DNA of 64,000 bases from Trema orientale. Lineage: Eukaryota > Streptophyta > Magnoliopsida > Rosales > Cannabaceae. Positions 21,301 through 32,560 of the stretch are shown in pieces. The stretch covers positions 86,392 to 150,391 of the forward strand of contig JXTC01000265.1 of the NCBI GenBank assembly GCA_002914845.1, given 5' to 3'. Position numbers and translations under genes: made by a program. Under the pieces are notes generated by a model that ran no database searches, was not told the DNA's origin, and saw nothing but the letters and a program-made list of their open reading frames with translations. Each line of letters opens with the position of its first letter. The stretch's first letter is position 1.

Positions 21301-24054
21301 TTTCTGTCGTACTGGTTTTTTTGTCGTATCTATATTAAGACGATGGCACATGATGTTCGGATCAATTCCCACTATATCCGAATGTTGCCATGCGAAGATG
21401 TCCAAATTCGACTTCAGAAAAGCGACCATCGTAGCTCGCACGGGTTCTTGAAACTTTACCCCGATTTTAAGCATCTTTGAAGACTCATCAATTGACAAAT
21501 CTTCCAAGTCTTCTATGGGTCCAATTTCGGCCTCTTTATCGATTTCTTGAGGGTCGAGATCTTCGATTGACGCTTTGGTCGATACTTCACTTTGTAACTG
21601 GACCATCATTGTGCGAGGTGTCATATCTTTTTCTACGAGCTTCAATGAATTATTATAACAAGTCCGTGCATCATATTGGTTACCTCGTACTTCGCCTACT
21701 CCGTGCTGTGTTAAGAACTTCATGGCGAGATGATAAATTGAAGTGACAGCTCAGAGTTCCCTTAAAGTTGGTCTTTCTAGCACAGCATTAAATGCGGAGG
21801 GGCAATCTACAACCAAGAATTGAGTCATTACTGTTGAAACCCTAGGAGAAGTTTTAACGTTAACCATTAACTCAATCATGCCCCTAGGCATTATGTTATC
21901 ACCAGTAAATCCGTAGAGTGGTGTGATGGCGGGTTTTAAGTCACAGTCACTCAAACCCATCTTCTTGAAGGCGTCATAGTATAGGATGTCGACAGCACTT
22001 CTATTATCGATTAATACTCGCCATAGCTGAGTGCTTCCACAATTGATCTTAATGACTAGTGCGTCATTATGCGGGTAATGGACCTCCCTCGCATTCTGCT
22101 CCGTGAAGGTGATGTCCATATCAGGTACCCGTTGAAACTTTTATGGTCATTGCTCAAGATGCATGATATTGGTCAATGGTTGCTGTCGAGCTTCTCTCGC
22201 TTATCTTTCCTGTGCCCTCCTCGAATTTCCACCAACATGCGGTCCCCCATAAATAGTTCGTACTTCTCGTTGAACTTATGGAGGTCGTTGCTAGTTTTCT
22301 TCTCTTCTTTCATTATTTTGCCGGGTGTATTGCCGTAATTGCCATTCTTTTATTAATCTTTCGATTTCATCTTTCAGGGCGTAGCAATTGTTGGTATCGT
22401 GCCCAATATCATTGTGATACCGGCAGAACTTATTGGGATCACGTTTCGCCCTTTCCCGTTTAATTGGCTCCGATTGACGATATCGCTCATTCTGATTTGT
22501 GACCGCATAGATATGATCTACGGGTGCACTCAGCTCAGTATAGTTGTTGAATCTCATGGGAGCTTTTGGAACTTCCTGCCTCTTTAATTCGGGCTACTTC
22601 TCAATTGGCTGCTCGTTTTTTCTTTTGTTCGACTTTTTGTAATTGTTTTTGTTGCTGGTCGTGGTCGCATCTTTAGTTGAATCTTTTCCTCCTCCCTTCA
22701 TCTTGTGAAGATTCTCACGTGAAGATTCCACTCTCAGATGATGACCGACTCGTCGATAGAAGTCCTCAAGAGTTTTGCATTCCCGCTCGAGTAGCTCTTC
22801 TCAGAGTTTAGTTTCAGCTCGCACCCCGGCCATCAGCAGGGTTAAGACTCCTCCTTCAGGCGGGTTGCTGACTTTCGCCAATTCTGATGTAAAGCGATTA
22901 AGATAAGATCGCAGAGTCTCTTCTGGGCCTTGTCGAATGGCAGACAAACTGATTAACGGAACAGTGAAATTTTTAGCAGCCTGGAATTGTCTTAAGAAAG
23001 CAGTTTGAAGTTGTTGCCAAGACGAGAATGAACTAGGCTGGAGGCCTCGAAACCACTTTTTCACTGCTCCCGTGAGGGTTACAGCAAAGCATCTGCATTG
23101 TGCGAGGTCATCGACCCGGTGGAGCTCCACCAGATCGCTGAAGTGATCCATATAGTCATGTGGATCAGTTTTTCCATCAAAAGTATTTATGGTTAGAAGT
23201 TTGAATCCAACAGGTAAGGCAGCGGCTCGAACTTCCTCGTTGAATGGGTATTATTGATACCCATCAATGAGCTCATCATCCTAGCCAGCAATCGTCTCTA
23301 ACGCGATCCTCAAATTATGAACATCAATATTCGGAGGAAGAGCATTAGTTGGTTGCGGGGGTAGTCTTTGATTGTTGTTACGGTGCATTGCAGGTTGGCC
23401 AAGCAGGGTCTGCTGCGACCTTTGTAAAGACTCTATTGTAATAGTGCGACGAGATCGACTTTGTTCGTGATGATGCGATATTGATCGCTCACGGCTACGC
23501 TGCTGTTCCAGGTGTTGTCTCAGATCCACAGGGTTTTGCCTTGGCTCCCTACTGATCCGTTCGAAGAAGCTTCTCGATTGACGATTCTGCTCGCTGCTCA
23601 GATGATCACGATTGACGGTTGTTCTCTGAGAAGATTGTCCATGATCACGATCAGTGCTCGAACTTCCAGTACCTGATTCTTGTGCCAAGTCCGCGACCTT
23701 GCCTTTGCCCTTGGAGGTGCGATCTATGTGATGCCCCTGTTGGGATCTAGGCTGATCGCGATTTTCTTCCTCTCGGATCCGAATTCCTTTCTCGAGCTGT
23801 CGAGTAGGACGATCTCTGGGGTGTTCTTGTTGTGGTGGAGTGACCATCTGTCCTTTGGCAAGTCGTCGTAGAGAATCATTAATTTGATTAGTAATTTGCT
23901 GAAGGTTCACTAGAGCATCCTCCATGCGATCCTGTCTTTGGACAATATTCTCTGGTGCGGTCGCGGCAGGTTGATCCTGAGCGGGATCGACCTGTGCAGC
24001 AGCAGTGTTTTGGCTAACTCCAGCGTTTCTGGTAGTGTTCCTGGTGTTTGCCAT
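18307..24054 (-). pseudogene. Gypsy gag-pol polyprotein, one frame with about 20 nonsense codons
   Basis: The start at 24054 (MANTRNTTRNAGVSQ) and the stop TAA at 18307 lie in one frame of 1915 codons, with no net frameshift. Domains by codon: gag core 302-418; CCHC-type knuckle near 544 (CRYHNDIGHDTNNC); aspartic protease near 683, where DNRS replaces the usual DNGS/DTGS; RT 900-1150 with YVDD at 1067-1070; RNase H 1340-1440; integrase zinc region (CDKC) and catalytic Asp1638, Asp1698, Glu1734; end LRRYYQ. Stops include 23281, 22801, 22291, 21751, 20695, 20353, 19735, 19288, 19066 and 18763. Those I inspected can nearly all be reached by one C-to-T or G-to-A change. The copy is dead. Confidence 0.93.
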
Positions 24055-24094
24055 TATCGAAGAAGTGAAATTTACAAATTCTTTGCTGGAATAA

Positions 24095-24111
24095 CCCTCC
24101 TTCTAGCGCCA
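24095..24111 (-). other. Primer-binding site of Gypsy 13717-24715
   Basis: On the minus strand TGGCGCTAGAAGGAGGG begins two bases inside the 5' LTR. The TGG start fits pairing with a tRNA CCA end. I do not assign the tRNA. Confidence 0.75.
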
Positions 24112-24113
24112 AT

Positions 24114-24715
24114 TGTTGACGGAGGTTTTGTCAACAATGAATATAGGAAATTGCGAGATGTGGCTTATGTGTGAAAAAGATTGATAAAGCAAAGTAAATA
24201 AGGAGAAGAATTTTATAGTGGCTTAGCCCCAAAAAAGATGAGCCTACATCCACTGTTCTTCACTATTTTCTGGAGAATTACAAGAGTTACTCTAAGCCTC
24301 AAGGTGAGAGCAAAGAGAGAATTTCAGAGAGAGTGTATAGTGGAGTGATTGTGTCGTATCTAACAATGAGATTGAGTCCCCTTTATATAGGTAAAGGTGA
24401 CTCAATGTTTCCTAATTACACAATGGGTAAGTGCATAATCAGATAATACAATTTTAGATAACAACACACAATCGGGTAACATCTCGAACTAAATAAAGGA
24501 ATTACTCGATCTCCATTCAGAAGTTTGTTTCCTTTTCTTTGTAAAGTACCCATTTAATGAAGCTTGAACTGGTTTCCTTTTTCATGCTGGCCGCACCTAT
24601 CGCATCTGGAGGAGGTTGCACTTCAATCAAGAAAACACATGTGCGGCTTGGTGTAGACCGATCGTTGACTTTCCTTTCTTGGCGTTGACTGATGTGGATT
24701 TAAGATCGCATAAAA
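24114..24715 (-). repeat. 5' LTR (right) of Gypsy 13717-24715
   Basis: 602 bp, matching 13717-14318 along its full length. Minus-strand TATATAAA at 24382-24389 is the likely promoter TATA for gag-pol. Its outer end is AAAA instead of AACA. Confidence 0.95.
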
Positions 24716-24720
24716 GGAGT

Positions 24721-26603
24721 TAAAAATAGTTTACTACATATAAGGATTACCAAATTCAGGGGAAAGAATCAATCATTTGAACAAGGAGCTTCAACCTGAA
24801 AAAACAAAAAAAAGGAAGATATAAGGAGAGAAGATAAAGAAAAAGGACGAGGCGCGACTACTTGTTGATCATGGTGAGTGTTTGTGTATCTTATAATGTA
24901 TATATACATGCTAGGTATTTTTTTTTTTAACCTTCAATAAGTATTATTTTATAACTTTCAATAGGTATTGTTTTGTTCAATTAAAATTAATTATGCATTT
25001 TTTTCTCTATTTTGATTCTTTATTCAAATTATATCTTGTATTTTAGTTATTATTAATATTAATCTTTAGATTTAAAATTTGTTATAAATTTATATCCTAA
25101 CACTAATTTAGATTAGTTAATTTATTAAGATGCGAACTATATAAAAACTGATCCAAGAATAAGTTTAATAAATCATATTGGTTAATAAATTATTCTAAAT
25201 TAATGTTAAGATATAAATTTATAACAAATATTAAATTTAAATATCAATGTTGATAAAAACTAAAACAAAAAGTATAAATCAAACAAAATGTGAAAATACT
25301 ATCCCTTATTAATAACCAAAAAAAAGTGAACAACAACGTGCAGGGGTAAAATGGGTGTTACCTACCAACAATAGCTGTGAACTACCGGACAATAATGTTT
25401 TCAAACATCAGTGTACTGCATATTACATCTTCTAGCAAATTAAAGTAGTAGATGCATTATCAACTGAGGCAAATAATAGCCACACAAAAAAGTTGCAAAG
25501 CTATCCGATATTTCAAGCTCAGTTTTCCCTATTGCTCTTTTATCGTACCACAAAGATCATAGACCAAAGATCAATATATGGCCATGACGCCCACAAAAAA
25601 AATTATGGGACCCATCTCATAATTTACGTGGACCATACGGCTTTAACATTTTTCTTATTTAAAGTAACTGGTCAAAAACATGTGTACTCGTATTCGTGCA
25701 CCCATCGTTTGTGTTCATGTCCTCCAGTTTAAGCTCTTGGTTAAAAAAGAAAAGGGTACTCGTGTCATAGTTGTCCGTTGGATCTCGGGTAAAAGATGAT
25801 CAATTCAATCTATTACATGATAGAGAAAGCAAATGGGATACAGCTCAAATAGATTTTGATTTCGTAACAACACAATATGGGACTGCTGCGATTAGGCTAA
25901 TGGTGCTCCTTTTTTAAAAGAAAATGACGAATTGCAGATAAGATAGTTTCCACAATTTCTCATAAGGATAATGGGTTCAAATTCAAATAAAATTTTATAA
26001 AACATTATTTAGGATTATGCGTGTTTTTTATTTTATTTTTTATTTAATTTAATTTTTTTTCCCGGGTGGATGCTGTAATTCGACGTACATTGATTGAATA
26101 TGACGGGTATATTGAATAGTTGCTTGCTCACACTGGTGGACAACATATAATTGACAAAGATTCGTGTGACTAGATAATGAAAAAGATGAAGTAGCAAAGT
26201 ATTCTATTTGCTAGAAATGTTGAACAAGTGCTCTATATATCTTACATATTTGTCCTATTTCTTCTTCCTATATGCTCCTTCCAACGTATTTAATTCCAAC
26301 ATATTTATAGAGTATCGCATGATATTTGTCTTATGTTGAATGAATTATCTCTTTCAAGCCCAAAAAAGGAAAATTATGAGTGATATTCTTTTAACAGAGG
26401 GTGAAACAATTAGACTCAATAGGATGAAACAATTAGACTCAATAGGCTCAAATTATCCGATTGATTAAATATATCTTTTTGCCTTCGTTATTTTTACCGT
26501 CTTTTAATTTTTTGCCATTATTAGGGCGAAAGAAAAATAATGTATCCTATTCTAACATCTTTGTAAATTTTTCTTTAAAAAAAATTGTTTCTTTTGCCTT
26601 AAT
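24721..26603. other. Displaced upstream region of the 12278-13674 pseudogene; no gene
   Basis: Once the Gypsy element is removed, this stretch adjoins the start of the BAHD pseudogene and so includes its former promoter. It is AT-rich and no conserved frame is visible. Confidence 0.45.
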
Positions 26604-26606
26604 TAA

Positions 26607-28122
26607 CACTACAAGAAAAAAGTCTATAGTCGTCGCTATCGCTATAGACTTATATCGGCGATAAAGTCGTTGTAATATAGTCGTCGCTATAGGTCTGTCG
26701 GTATAGACCCCTTATAGCGACGACTCTTATAGCGACGATATATTTTATCGCCACTATAGATGACTTATTTTGTCGTCGCTATAAATATATTTTTTTAAAA
26801 AAAATATATAAAAATTAATACCTATAACCACGACAATGTCGTCGCTATAGATGTCACGTATTTAAAAAAAAATTACAATTAGTTTAATGAATCTAAATTA
26901 ATTCTTAAATCATTATTTTTAAAAGATAAACAATAAAGTTATACACACAAGAATTAAAATCAATTCGGAAAAAAACTTAAAAAAAAAACCTCAAAATCAA
27001 AGTCAAAAATTAAAACTAATACTCTTAAACAAACATATTATGTACTCTAAAATCATACTATTAATAAATTTCATAAACCAAAATATATATTTTACAAAAA
27101 GTATATTCAACCTCAAATTAATAAATGCTCTACAAAATTATAACACAAAATCCACATATTCATTAAAAAATCAATTAAACTACATTAGAATTTAGGAAAA
27201 TTTACCTCTCTAGTGAAGAAAAAACTTGAAATCTAAAATAACACAAACTTGAGTGACAATTAATCAAAAAAATAAAAAATTAGTATTTATAACAAAATAT
27301 TTACATAAACACTAGAAAGAAAAAAAACTAGATATGCATATATATATATATATGAATATATATCAGTGAGAAATGAGAGGGAGTGAGAAAGAGTGAAAAT
27401 CGGATAGGAAGGATGAGAGAGAGTGGAATTTGGAGAGAGTGAGTAAATGAATGAGAGGATAGAGGAAAAAGAAAAATATTTGAGTTTTTATTATACAGAA
27501 TCTATAACGACGACAAATAGATAGTAAAGTCGCTCCTATATCCCGAATGATATCGTTTTATTCAAATTTTGAAATTGAACACGGTAAACGTTACCGCTCA
27601 AAATTTCATTTAAAACCTATAGCGACGATAAAAATATCGCCGCTATAGGTAAAATAAAATAATTTATTAATTTTTTAAATTTAGAGCGGTAAATGTTATC
27701 GTTTAAAATTTTATTCAAAACCTATAGCGGCGACATTTGTCGTCACTATAAGTTAAATATATTGAATTAATTATTATTTTTATTTTATTTTTTTTTACAT
27801 TTTTTAAAAAATTAAAATTTATTAAATAAAATTTATAGCGATGACAAATGTCGTCGCTATAGGTTAAATATATTAATTTTTCAGTTTTTAATTCTTTTTA
27901 TCTTTAAAAAAAAATAAAATTTATTAAGTAGACCCTATAACAACGACATTTACTGTCGCTATTGAGTGTATAGTATAATTTTTGGCGTGAGATATGGCAC
28001 TACTTTTGCCCGTCAAGACTATAACGATGACATAAAAATGTCGTCGCTGTGAGGTCATCTATAACGACAATATAATATCGTCGCTATAGATGTCGTTGCT
28101 ATAGGTTTGTTTTCTTGTAATG
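26607..28122. mobile_element. Non-autonomous CACTA element
   Basis: The 1516-bp element starts CACTACAAGAAAA and ends TTTTCTTGTAATG, a 13-bp inverted repeat with one mismatch. It is flanked by TAA on both sides (26604-26606 and 28123-28125), the 3-bp duplication typical of CACTA/En-Spm elements. Both subterminal regions are packed with copies of GTCGTCGCTATAG and its complement, presumed transposase-binding repeats. The middle is very AT-rich with no transposase. Mobility would need an autonomous relative. Confidence 0.92.
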
Positions 28123-28125
28123 TAA

Positions 28126-29312
28126 TCATATAAAATAGGAAAGAAAAAGATTCGTCCTCTATCCAATCACAAGAAGATACATAAAATATAACCAAACTGT
28201 AAAAATCACACTTATAAAAGACTTTGCGTCTAAGATTTGTAACTGCGGTGACTTTGTTCAACAGAAAATGACGTTATTTTACTTATACATTGTGATGGGG
28301 AATGTCATATTTGTGAAATCACCTTATTAGTTGCAGTGGCTAATCCATACACCAATCATTTTTTTATTTTTTAGGGAACATCCAATCATTTCAAGCTTTA
28401 GTATGTTTCTTATTAAAAAAAAAATTGGGTATTTTGGACCAACAAATCATATCCGTAGAGGGTGTTTCTACGATAGCGTATAAAAAATTGAGATTAATGA
28501 TAAGGCGTTACTCAGAACTATAGGATATTGATCCAATGGATAAGATAGGACATAAGATATGTTTATTCTTTCAGACTATTACACACCAGAAAATAACTTT
28601 TAAAAGGAAAAAACTTCCGTTAAAAAATGGCGTGAGATGTACAGAAAATAATTTTAATTAGAATTGGTTTTCCTTTTTCTTTCTTTTCTCTGGAGGCACA
28701 TACTAGGTCAGTCCTCACTCATTTTTATTTTTCTTTTATGAAAGCCTAATTATTCACATATTTTTATAACTTTTTAACCTAAATTATGTACAAAATCCCC
28801 ACTCAAAAATAGAAAAAAATACATAATAACCCCTCAAAATAGATAAAATACAATTTTAGCTCCTACTAGATAAAAATCATGGCTCCGTCCTTGTTATCAC
28901 CTACACAGAAAACTGATGAAATGATCAGACCGATCGGTTGATATTCACAAGTCTTCACACTTTCCTTTTTGACGATTGAATATTAGCTTCTAGATTTTTC
29001 TTTTTGGGTTATTTTCAGTAGCATTTGGGTTGGGAATAAATCTAAAATTAGCCAAATGAGACGGGAAAAAAATGTTTTTATATATATGTTTTTCTGTTAA
29101 CTCAATCAGACGGAAATTCAATGGTTCAATGTTAAAACAAAATGCAAATTTCTACATTTGAAAATAAAGTGAGTTCGGCCGTCTTTTCCTTTTTAAAAAT
29201 ATTTTGAAAATAAAAGAATATCTTTAACTGAAGAATGGAGCTGTGACCGTCTAATTCGGTACATTTAACACCTCTCTTCTAATGGACTGAGTAGTCGGGC
29301 CCTAAATTCATT
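28126..29312. other. Intergenic, no gene seen
   Basis: AT-rich sequence between the CACTA element and the LINE, without a convincing frame or repeat structure. Confidence 0.5.
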
Positions 29313-29323
29313 GACACTCAGTC

Positions 29324-32300
29324 TTTTTTTTTTTTTTTTGACGAAAAGATTGGAAAATTTTTAAATAATAGAGGCAATATCTGCCAAAATTACATCTGAA
29401 ATACAATCCGGATAGTCATCCAACCAAATATGATCCTTCGAGGATATAAGAAAAAACTTGGCAAGGGAATGGGCAACCAAGTTCCCAAGCCTAGAGTAAT
29501 AACAACACTTACAACATTCAAAAAAGCTAAGAAGATTTTTAATATCTAAAATAATAGGCTCTTCAAAACCAACAAGAGAATTAGAAGTAATTGCTTTAAT
29601 AACATTAGAAGTATCACTTTCAGCTATTCCAATTTGGAAGCCATTTGAAAGAGCAAACTTTAGACCTTCTCTAAAAGCTAGAAGTTTAGCAACACGGGTT
29701 GGAAGAATGTTGTGAAAGAGTCTCCAAATAAAGTTTTTTACCTTTGATGGAATTTTGAGATGCCAGAGATACTTCCACCAGGATATATCAGTTGAAGGAG
29801 TAGAAGAACCTATTTTCACCATTGAGGTCATAGCCAACTTGTATCCAGATCTGACAGAGTAGATTCCATTAGAATCATAGTGCCAAAGGAGCTTATCTTC
29901 TAAAACAGAGTCACTTAAGGGAATACTCTCAATACAATATCTGTCAATGGGAAAAAATATGTGACTTATGAGATCCAAATTCCATTTTCTGTTGAAAATT
30001 ATATCCGCCACAAAAAATTGATCAAAAAAGTAATTCATGGGAGATATTGGTTTGAAAGTAGAAGGTCTCGACAACAAAGGATCATTATACAAACTTGTCT
30101 TTGTCCTATCTCCAACATGCCAACGAATGCCTTTTTTACCTTTAAAAACTCGAGCCAACAAGGAAATTGGATCATGGATTAGACGCCATCCTTGTTTCAC
30201 CACCAGCGCCTTATTGAAAACCGTGAAGTCCCTAAACTCCAAACCTCCTTCAAGCTTTGGTTTACAAAGTTTCTCCCATCTCATCCAATGTATCTTTTTT
30301 CTTTTTTCCCGCCACCCTACCAAAACTTAGTGATAAGAGATTTCTACTCATCACATAAAGTAGTGGGGAGTTTGAAGATGCTTATGGTGTATGTTGGAAT
30401 GGATTGGACCACAACCTTGGTGAGAACCTCTTTGCCACCCACAGAAAAGATTTTGCTTCTCTAGAGTTAAAGCTTACTCCATACCAGTTCCTTTATCCAG
30501 TTGAAAGTGGACTTTTTGTTACGACCCACCAGAGTTGGTGAACCCAAGTATTTGTCATGATGATTGCTCACCTCTAATCCCAAGTACAATCTGATTTCTT
30601 CTTCCAAGGCAATCCCCACATTTGGACTGTACATTATTACAAATTTTGAAAAATCAACCGTTTAACCAGAAGCTTTCTCATACTCAAGCAAAATAGTCTT
30701 AATTATCTCACAGTCTTGGCTCTTAGCTCTACAAAAGATTAAGCTATTATCTGCAAAGAATAGATGACTAACCTTAGGACAACGTCAAGTATAAGCAATT
30801 CCTTCCATGCTACCATTGACACAAGCATTCTTGATTAAAGATGAGAAACCTTCAGCACAAAGCAGGAAAAGATACGGAAAAAATGGACATCCTTGTCTCA
30901 ACCCTCTATTAGGAATCACCTTACCTATAACAGATCCGTTAATAATGAACGAGAAGTGAGCAAAAGAAATGCAGTCCATAACCACTGAGATCCATGAGTG
31001 GGCAAAGCCAAGTTTTTCCATTATACCTTTTAGAAAGTACCACTCCACCCTATCGTATGCTTTACTCATATCAAGTTTAAGTGCCAAGAGACCTTTTGCT
31101 CCAGAAGTTCTACGACGGAAGGAATGCATTATCGCATAGGCAACAAGAACGTTATCAGAAATCAGCCGACTCAGAATGAGTGCACTTTGTTAATCAAAAA
31201 TTACAATAGACAGAATGGATTTCAAATGGTTTGCTAAAGTCTTTGTAATTATTTTGTACACCATATTGCAGAAGCTAATAGGTCTAAAATCACTCACCTT
31301 ACGAGAATTCTTGATTTTTGGGATAAGAATAATATGTGTCTCATTCAACGAAGCAGCAGAGGAACTGCCGTTCAAAACATTTAGAAGACTTCCCCGATAT
31401 CATTTCCAAAAATATCCCAATTCCTTGGAAAAAAAAGGCAGCATGAAAACCATCTGGACTTGGGGATTTAAAAGGACCCATAGCAAACAAAGCATCACAA
31501 ACCTCCTCTACGGAAAAAGACCTACTTAAAATTTCATTCGTCTCTGGAGTCACCTTGTTATAAACAGTATCAAAGACCTTCTCTAAATCAGTAACATAGG
31601 GATTACAAGAAGTAAAGATTTCTGAAAAATAATCACTTACAGTACTCTCAATATCTTCCTATCGGTTGACCCAAACACCTGTGTAGTTTCCAAACCTCAT
31701 ATTTAGTTCTTGGAGCGCCTCTGGGTAGCTTTTGAATGAAAGAACTTTGTGTTTCGGTCACCACTCTTAAGCTAGTCAGCTCTAGAACGTTGTTTCTAGT
31801 AAAACTCCTCTAGCTCCAGAAACTTCTCTATCTTTTTCTCTAGCTGTTTAAAACGAACATAACCTCTATCTACCCCTAATTCGTGATAGCGCGACAGTTC
31901 CTCTTGAATTGACTTAAGCATTTTCGGAATTCGCCCATAAGTGTCACGACTTCAGGATTTTAGACAATCACCACACTTCCTTAAACTATCAATAAAAGCA
32001 TAACCAGACCCCATAACATTATGAGAGAACCAGAAATCAGTAATAACTTCTTTACATATCGGATTTGAAAGCCACCATAGTTCAGTGTGGAAATGCCTTT
32101 AAGAAGAAGAATTCGGCGCCCTGATCTCATCAGGAGAACTCAAAACAATTTTCATCACTCGGTGGTCGGACCCCCAAAACTCATCATGAAAGCCTTTGCT
32201 TCAGGAAAGAGAAATTTCTACTCCACACAGCCAAGGCCTCGATCCAACCTCTCCTTCATGACATTAGTGTCTACTCCCCTGCCCATATCCCATGTTAAAA

Positions 32301-32504
32301 TATCACCCACAAAACCAAGATCAATGAATTCACATTCCTCTACCACATTTCGAAAACTTCTCATATCACTGAAATAACAATCATTAGCTCTTGTTTTTTC
32401 TGTAGATAAAAGACTTAAAGTCTCCCACGCACAGCCAAGGACGATTAGAGTGAGACTTTAACAAGAATAAAATCATATCAACACTCGCTACAACAGATGT
32501 TATC
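29324..32504 (-). mobile_element. 5'-truncated L1-type LINE
   Basis: The poly-A tail appears as a T run at 29324-29339. Flanking GACACTCAGTC (29313-29323) and GACACCCAGTC (32505-32515) match at 10 of 11 bases and look like a target duplication. Reading right to left it contains an endonuclease remnant, reverse transcriptase, a zf-RVT-like segment and an RNase H-like domain. No 5' ORF1 is present. Confidence 0.85.
29361..32460 (-). pseudogene. LINE ORF2 remnant (endonuclease part, RT, RNase H)
   Basis: In order on the minus strand: a piece of endonuclease (SHSNRPWLCVGDF near 32430-32390, then LTWDMGRGVDTNVMKERLDR); RT with KSPSPDGFHAAFF (near 31470-31430), LKLDMSKAYDRVEW (near 31080), GLRQGCPFFPYLF (near 30910) and FADN instead of FADD (near 30750); then an open stretch of 320 codons (30323-29361) covering the post-RT region. 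In this stretch the zf-RVT-like piece (WWKYLWHLKIPSKVKNFIWR) runs directly into an RNase H-like domain (AFREGLKFALSNG, ending SLAKFF), so the usual intervening sequence has been deleted in frame. Many stops occur upstream. Confidence 0.85.
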
Positions 32505-32560
32505 GACACCCAGTCTTATAACAAGAATGAAATCATATCAACACTCGCTACAATAGATGT
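32461..32560. repeat. 60-bp tandem duplication at the LINE 5' junction
   Basis: ACAAGAATAAAATCATATC... at 32461 recurs at 32521 with two or three differences over 40 bp, exactly 60 bp later. The first unit contains the right GACACCCAGTC flank of the LINE. The repeat may result from an irregular 5' junction. Confidence 0.8.

Larger units (their letters stand above)
13717..24715 (-). mobile_element. Ty3/Gypsy LTR retrotransposon, Tat type, with an antisense gene
   Basis: An 11.0-kb element with 602-bp LTRs at both ends and an exact 5-bp duplication GGAGT (13712-13716 and 24716-24720). Coding is on the minus strand, so the right LTR is the 5' LTR. A primer-binding site abuts it and a purine tract abuts the left LTR. 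Gag-pol is at 24054-18307 in the order gag, protease, RT, RNase H, integrase. Between pol and the 3' LTR is a plus-strand spliced gene (15400-17677). This layout, with an extra antisense frame before the 3' LTR, is known from plant Tat-lineage Gypsy elements. By hand count the LTRs differ at about 29 of 602 sites. The outermost base pair of the right LTR is mutated (..CATAAAA). Confidence 0.95.
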
